DNA of 64,000 bases from Microlunatus kandeliicorticis (GTDB lineage: Bacteria; Actinomycetota; Actinomycetes; Propionibacteriales; Propionibacteriaceae). The first letter of the stretch is position 1; every line of letters begins with the position of its first letter. The notes beneath the pieces are model-generated. The model did no database searches and was not told where the DNA came from. It saw only the letters and a program-made list of their open reading frames with translations. Both the position numbers and the translations under genes were made by a program. Below, one piece after another: positions 61,397 through 64,000 of the stretch. The stretch lies in contig NZ_JACGWT010000005.1 in the NCBI RefSeq assembly GCF_014137855.1, positions 310,001 to 374,000 on the forward strand, given 5' to 3'.

Positions 61397-62722
61397 TCAG
61401 GCCAGGGTGAGGAACCGGTCGAGCACCCGGGCGCCGAACTCGAGCGAGGCGGTGGGGACCCGCTCGTCGACGCCGTGGAACATCCCGGCGAAGTCGAGGT
61501 CCGGGGGCAGCCGCAGCGGCGCGAACCCGAAGCATCGGATGCCCAGGCGGTCCCAGGCCTTGGCGTCGGTGCCGCCGCTCATCAGGAACGGCACCGCGCG
61601 GGCGCCGGAGTCCTCGGCCTGCAGGCAGGTCTGCATGGCCTCGACCAGGGCCCCGGAGAACTCGGTCTCGACGGCGGGCTGGTCGTTGATCACCTCGGCC
61701 CGGACCTTGTCCCCGATCAGCTCGTCGACGGTGGCGAGCAGCTCCTCGCGCCCACCGGGGACGAACCGGCCGTCGATCGAGGCGGTGGCCCGGCCCGGGA
61801 TGACGTTCACCTTGTAGCCGGCCTCGAGCATGGTCGGGTTGACCGTGTTCGACATCGTCGCGCCGACCATCCGCGCGATGCTGCCCAGCCGGGCGAGGGT
61901 CTCCTCGGCGTCCTCGGGGTCGAGCTCGATCCCGAACGCCTCGGCCACGGCGTCGAGGAAACCGCGCTGGGAGTCGGTGATCCGGTTGGGCCAGCGGTGC
62001 GCACCGATCCGCGCCACCGCCGCGGCCAGCTCGGTGACCGCGTTGTCGTCGTTGCGGAACGAACCGTGGCCGGCCCGGCCGTCGGCGATCAGCCGCAGCC
62101 AGGCGATGCCCTTCTCGGCCGTCTGCACCAGATAGAGCCGCAGGTCGTCGCGGACGGTCAGCGAGAACCCGCCGACCTCGCCGATCGCCTCGGTGCAGTC
62201 CCGGACGGTCTCCGGGTGGTGGTCGGCCAGCCACTGGGCGCCGAGCCCGCTGCCGGCCTCCTCGTCCGCGGTGAAGGCCAGCCGGATCGGACGCCGTGGC
62301 GCCACGCCGGCGCGCGCCCGGGCCCGGACGACGCTGAGCACCATCGCGTCGAAGTCCTTCATGTCGACCGCACCCCGACCCCAGAGGCAGTCGTCGCGCA
62401 CCTCACCGGCGAACGGGTCGACGCTCCAGTCGTCGGCGTTGGCCGGGACGACGTCGAGGTGCCCGTGGATCAGCAGCGGGGCGGCGTCGCGGTCGACCCC
62501 CTCGGGCTCCCAGCGGGCGACCAGGGTGGTCCGCCGCGGCTCGGACTCGTAGAGCTCGACGTCGATCCCGACCTCGTCGAGCAGCGCGGCGACGTGCTCG
62601 GTGGCCTTGCGCTCGCCCGGCCCGTCCGAGGTGCCGTAGTTCGAGGTGTCGATCCGGATCAGGTCGCGGGCGATCGCGGTGACCTCGGCGTCGGGCGCGT
62701 AGTCGGGGCTCGGCTGCGTCAT
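61397..62722 (-). CDS. M20/M25/M40 family zinc metallohydrolase
   Basis: Peptidase or amidohydrolase of 441 residues. The metal site is visible: PLLIHGHLDVVPAN, LWGRGAVDMKDFDAM, the catalytic TADEEAGSGLGAQWL and a late MFHGVDERV with the final His. The inserted dimerisation domain has DGRAGHGSFRNDDNAV. It fits the DapE/ArgE/acylase-like branch of dipeptidases; the substrate is unknown. ATG 62722 (MTQPSPDYAPDAEV) is chosen, because the longer open frame runs through the neighbouring kinase gene. Confidence 0.92.
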   Translation of the reverse strand: MTQPSPDYAPDAEVTAIARDLIRIDTSNYGTSDGPGERKATEHVAALLDEVGIDVELYESEPRRTTLVARWEPEGVDRDAAPLLIHGHLDVVPANADDWSVDPFAGEVRDDCLWGRGAVDMKDFDAMVLSVVRARARAGVAPRRPIRLAFTADEEAGSGLGAQWLADHHPETVRDCTEAIGEVGGFSLTVRDDLRLYLVQTAEKGIAWLRLIADGRAGHGSFRNDDNAVTELAAAVARIGAHRWPNRITDSQRGFLDAVAEAFGIELDPEDAEETLARLGSIARMVGATMSNTVNPTMLEAGYKVNVIPGRATASIDGRFVPGGREELLATVDELIGDKVRAEVINDQPAVETEFSGALVEAMQTCLQAEDSGARAVPFLMSGGTDAKAWDRLGIRCFGFAPLRLPPDLDFAGMFHGVDERVPTASLEFGARVLDRFLTLA

Positions 62723-62781
62723 GCCGTCATCCTCGCACCGGCCCCGCGGCGGCTCCGGTCGCGGGCCCGCGCCGGTCAGGA

Positions 62782-63699
62782 TCAGCCGGCCGTCGCGGCG
62801 ACCCGGAGCAGGGTGAGGTCGAACCAGTCGCCCTGCGGCTGCTCGAGCTGGTACAGCAGCGAGCTGACCGCCCGGGCCTGCACGCAGGCGCGGCACAGCT
62901 CGACATCGAGGCCGGCGACACCCGCGAACCGACGGATCCGCCGGTCGAGCTCGGTGGCGAGCCCGGCCGCGTCCAGCCCGCGGAGTCCCTCCCGGCCGGC
63001 TGCGACCACCGTGAACGTGTCGTGGGCGGCCGTTCCGGTCCAGCCCTTCGGGTCGATGGCCAGCCAGGGCTCGCGGCCGGCGGCCAGCACGTTGCCGGCG
63101 TGCAGGTCGCCGTGCAGCAGGGTGCTGGTCCGGTCGCCGGCGAGCAGGTCGATCGTCGCGCGGGCGCGCCGGACGGCGGCTGCGGGCAGCGCGTCGGGAT
63201 ACGCGGACAGCTGGTGGTCGAGCTGGTCGTGCCAGCCGGGGCAGGTGTCGGCCAGCCGGGTCAGGCCGGACCCGCGGCCGGGCGGGACCAGGACGGCGAG
63301 CCGACGGGCGAGCGCGCCGGCGATCTCGATCACCGCGTCGGGACGGTCCTCGAGAATGGTGAGCGCGGCGGGACCGACGCGTTCCAGCAGCAGGGCGTAC
63401 CGCTCGGGGTCGTCGTCGAGCAACCGCACCGCCCCGCGGCCGCCGAGCAGCCGCAGTGCGGCTGCCTCCCCGACGTTGCCGGGGTGCGGCATCGAGACCT
63501 TGAGCACGGCGGGCTCGTCGTCCCGGCGGACCGGGACCACCAGGCCCACCCCACCGAACCCGGGCGGGCCGTCGGGGCGGCAGCCGAACCGGTCGAGCAG
63601 ATCGTCGACGAGCGTCGGGAGGTTCGCCAGCCAGGATGCACCGGCGGCGCCTTCGCGCCGGGCGACCAGCTCGGCGAACGGGCGCGGGACGGTGATCAC
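62782..63699 (-). CDS. Aminoglycoside/hydroxyurea phosphotransferase-like kinase
   Basis: Kinase-fold protein of 305 residues similar to the APH(6)/hydroxyurea-resistance family. It shows AVLKVSMPHPGN with the ATP-binding Lys, TSTLLHGDLHAGNVL with the catalytic Asp, and WLAIDPKGWTGTAAHD with the metal-binding Asp. These are the APH core motifs. Many chromosomal members have no known antibiotic substrate, so resistance should not be assumed. GTG 63699 starts VITVPRPFAELV. Confidence 0.83.
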   Translation of the reverse strand: MITVPRPFAELVARREGAAGASWLANLPTLVDDLLDRFGCRPDGPPGFGGVGLVVPVRRDDEPAVLKVSMPHPGNVGEAAALRLLGGRGAVRLLDDDPERYALLLERVGPAALTILEDRPDAVIEIAGALARRLAVLVPPGRGSGLTRLADTCPGWHDQLDHQLSAYPDALPAAAVRRARATIDLLAGDRTSTLLHGDLHAGNVLAAGREPWLAIDPKGWTGTAAHDTFTVVAAGREGLRGLDAAGLATELDRRIRRFAGVAGLDVELCRACVQARAVSSLLYQLEQPQGDWFDLTLLRVAATAG

Positions 63700-63723
63700 C
63701 GGGCCGAGTCTGCCCGGTTCGGC

Positions 63724-64000
63724 TCAGACGACCGTGCCGACCGCGGTGCCCACCAGATAGGTGACGATCATGGCCAGCGCACCGCCGACCACGTTCCGCA
63801 GCATCGCCCGGCGACCCGAGGAGTCGCCGAGCCGGGCGCTCACCGCGCCGGTCAGGGCCAGGGCCGCGATCACCGCGACGAAGGTCAGCGGCACCCGGAT
63901 GCCGGCCGGGACCAGCAGGATCACCAGCAGCGGCAGCAGCGCGCCCACGGTGAAGGCCGCGGCCGACGCGGCGGCGGCGCTCCACGGGTTGGACAGGTCG
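63724..64000 (-). CDS. VIT1/CCC1-family membrane transporter (C-terminal part, truncated by window edge)
   Basis: The last 91 residues of a membrane protein; the start lies beyond base 64000. The visible part reads NPWSAAAASAAAFTVGALLPLLVILL, then two more hydrophobic segments (FVAVIAALALTGAVSARLG and VVGGALAMIVTYLVGTAVG). This NPW...ALLP arrangement is typical of the C-terminus of VIT-type (CCC1) iron/manganese transporters. The metal specificity cannot be told from this part. Confidence 0.8.
   Translation of the reverse strand, partial: DLSNPWSAAAASAAAFTVGALLPLLVILLVPAGIRVPLTFVAVIAALALTGAVSARLGDSSGRRAMLRNVVGGALAMIVTYLVGTAVGTVV

Noticed and set aside
62782-63699. Acquired aminoglycoside-resistance gene
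   Set aside because: Base composition and codon use match the neighbours and no mobile element is nearby; it is more likely a resident kinase-fold gene of unknown substrate.

Overview
The window is about 70% GC and carries only protein-coding genes; I saw no tRNA, rRNA, CRISPR array, insertion sequence or prophage. The gene families (WhiB7, mycoredoxin, UvrD2, AdnAB, UPF0182, PPA1309, DUF5679, DUF3107, class F sortase), the many GTG starts, the GTGA stop/start overlaps and the probable leaderless starts point to a high-GC actinomycete. Gene order resembles, from memory, the Rv3193c-Rv3212 neighbourhood of Mycobacterium tuberculosis, so this looks like a chromosomal core region. PPA1309, RecBCD and the Lpl-type transporter would fit a Propionibacteriales-like or Nakamurella-like organism, but I cannot name a genus.

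Layout. 1-8.4 kb: envelope and proteolysis genes (UPF0182 membrane protein, PPA1309, YlbL-type PDZ/Lon protease), moaE, a zincin-like protein and a YgjP-type M48 peptidase. 8.4-9.3 kb: an intergenic region with DnaA-box-like sequences, a promoter-linked candidate structured RNA and a DUF5679 zinc-ribbon gene. 9.3-15.7 kb: an orphan E1-like/TOMM-type protein, an ABC1 kinase and a glycosyltransferase in one operon, then a second glycosyltransferase, a MerR/Hsp20 divergent pair and a histidine phosphatase. 15.9-16.75 kb: whiB7 with a complete-looking regulatory leader. 16.8-37.5 kb: a DNA-repair block with uvrD2, mycoredoxin, recC-recB-recD, nudC and adnB-adnA. 37.5-44.2 kb: a membrane protein/beta-propeller pair, serB, pirin, DUF427 and an alkyltransferase-like protein. 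44.5-49.7 kb: cold shock protein, a FadR-type regulator and a carbohydrate ABC importer without its ATPase. 49.7-57.7 kb: moeZ, TetR, PP2C phosphatase, DUF3107, an aldo/keto reductase with a divergent TetR, a ferritin-like protein and a DEAD-box helicase. 57.7-64 kb: class F sortase with DUF4397 protein, a secreted-domain/membrane-protein pair, an M20 peptidase, an aminoglycoside-phosphotransferase-like kinase and a truncated VIT-type transporter.

How the genes work together. Two double-strand-break resection machines, RecBCD and AdnAB, lie within about 18 kb of each other, next to UvrD2. MoaE and MoeZ serve molybdenum-cofactor or sulfur-carrier chemistry. WhiB7 would switch on ribosome-stress resistance genes. 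The most informative non-coding region is the whiB7 leader: a WhiB7-type promoter, an 82-codon upstream ORF and three mutually exclusive RNA arms. A family of short palindromic repeats (core CTTCGACAGGCTCAG) fills two intergenic regions. The same repeat has also expanded in frame inside the nuclease domain of AdnB.
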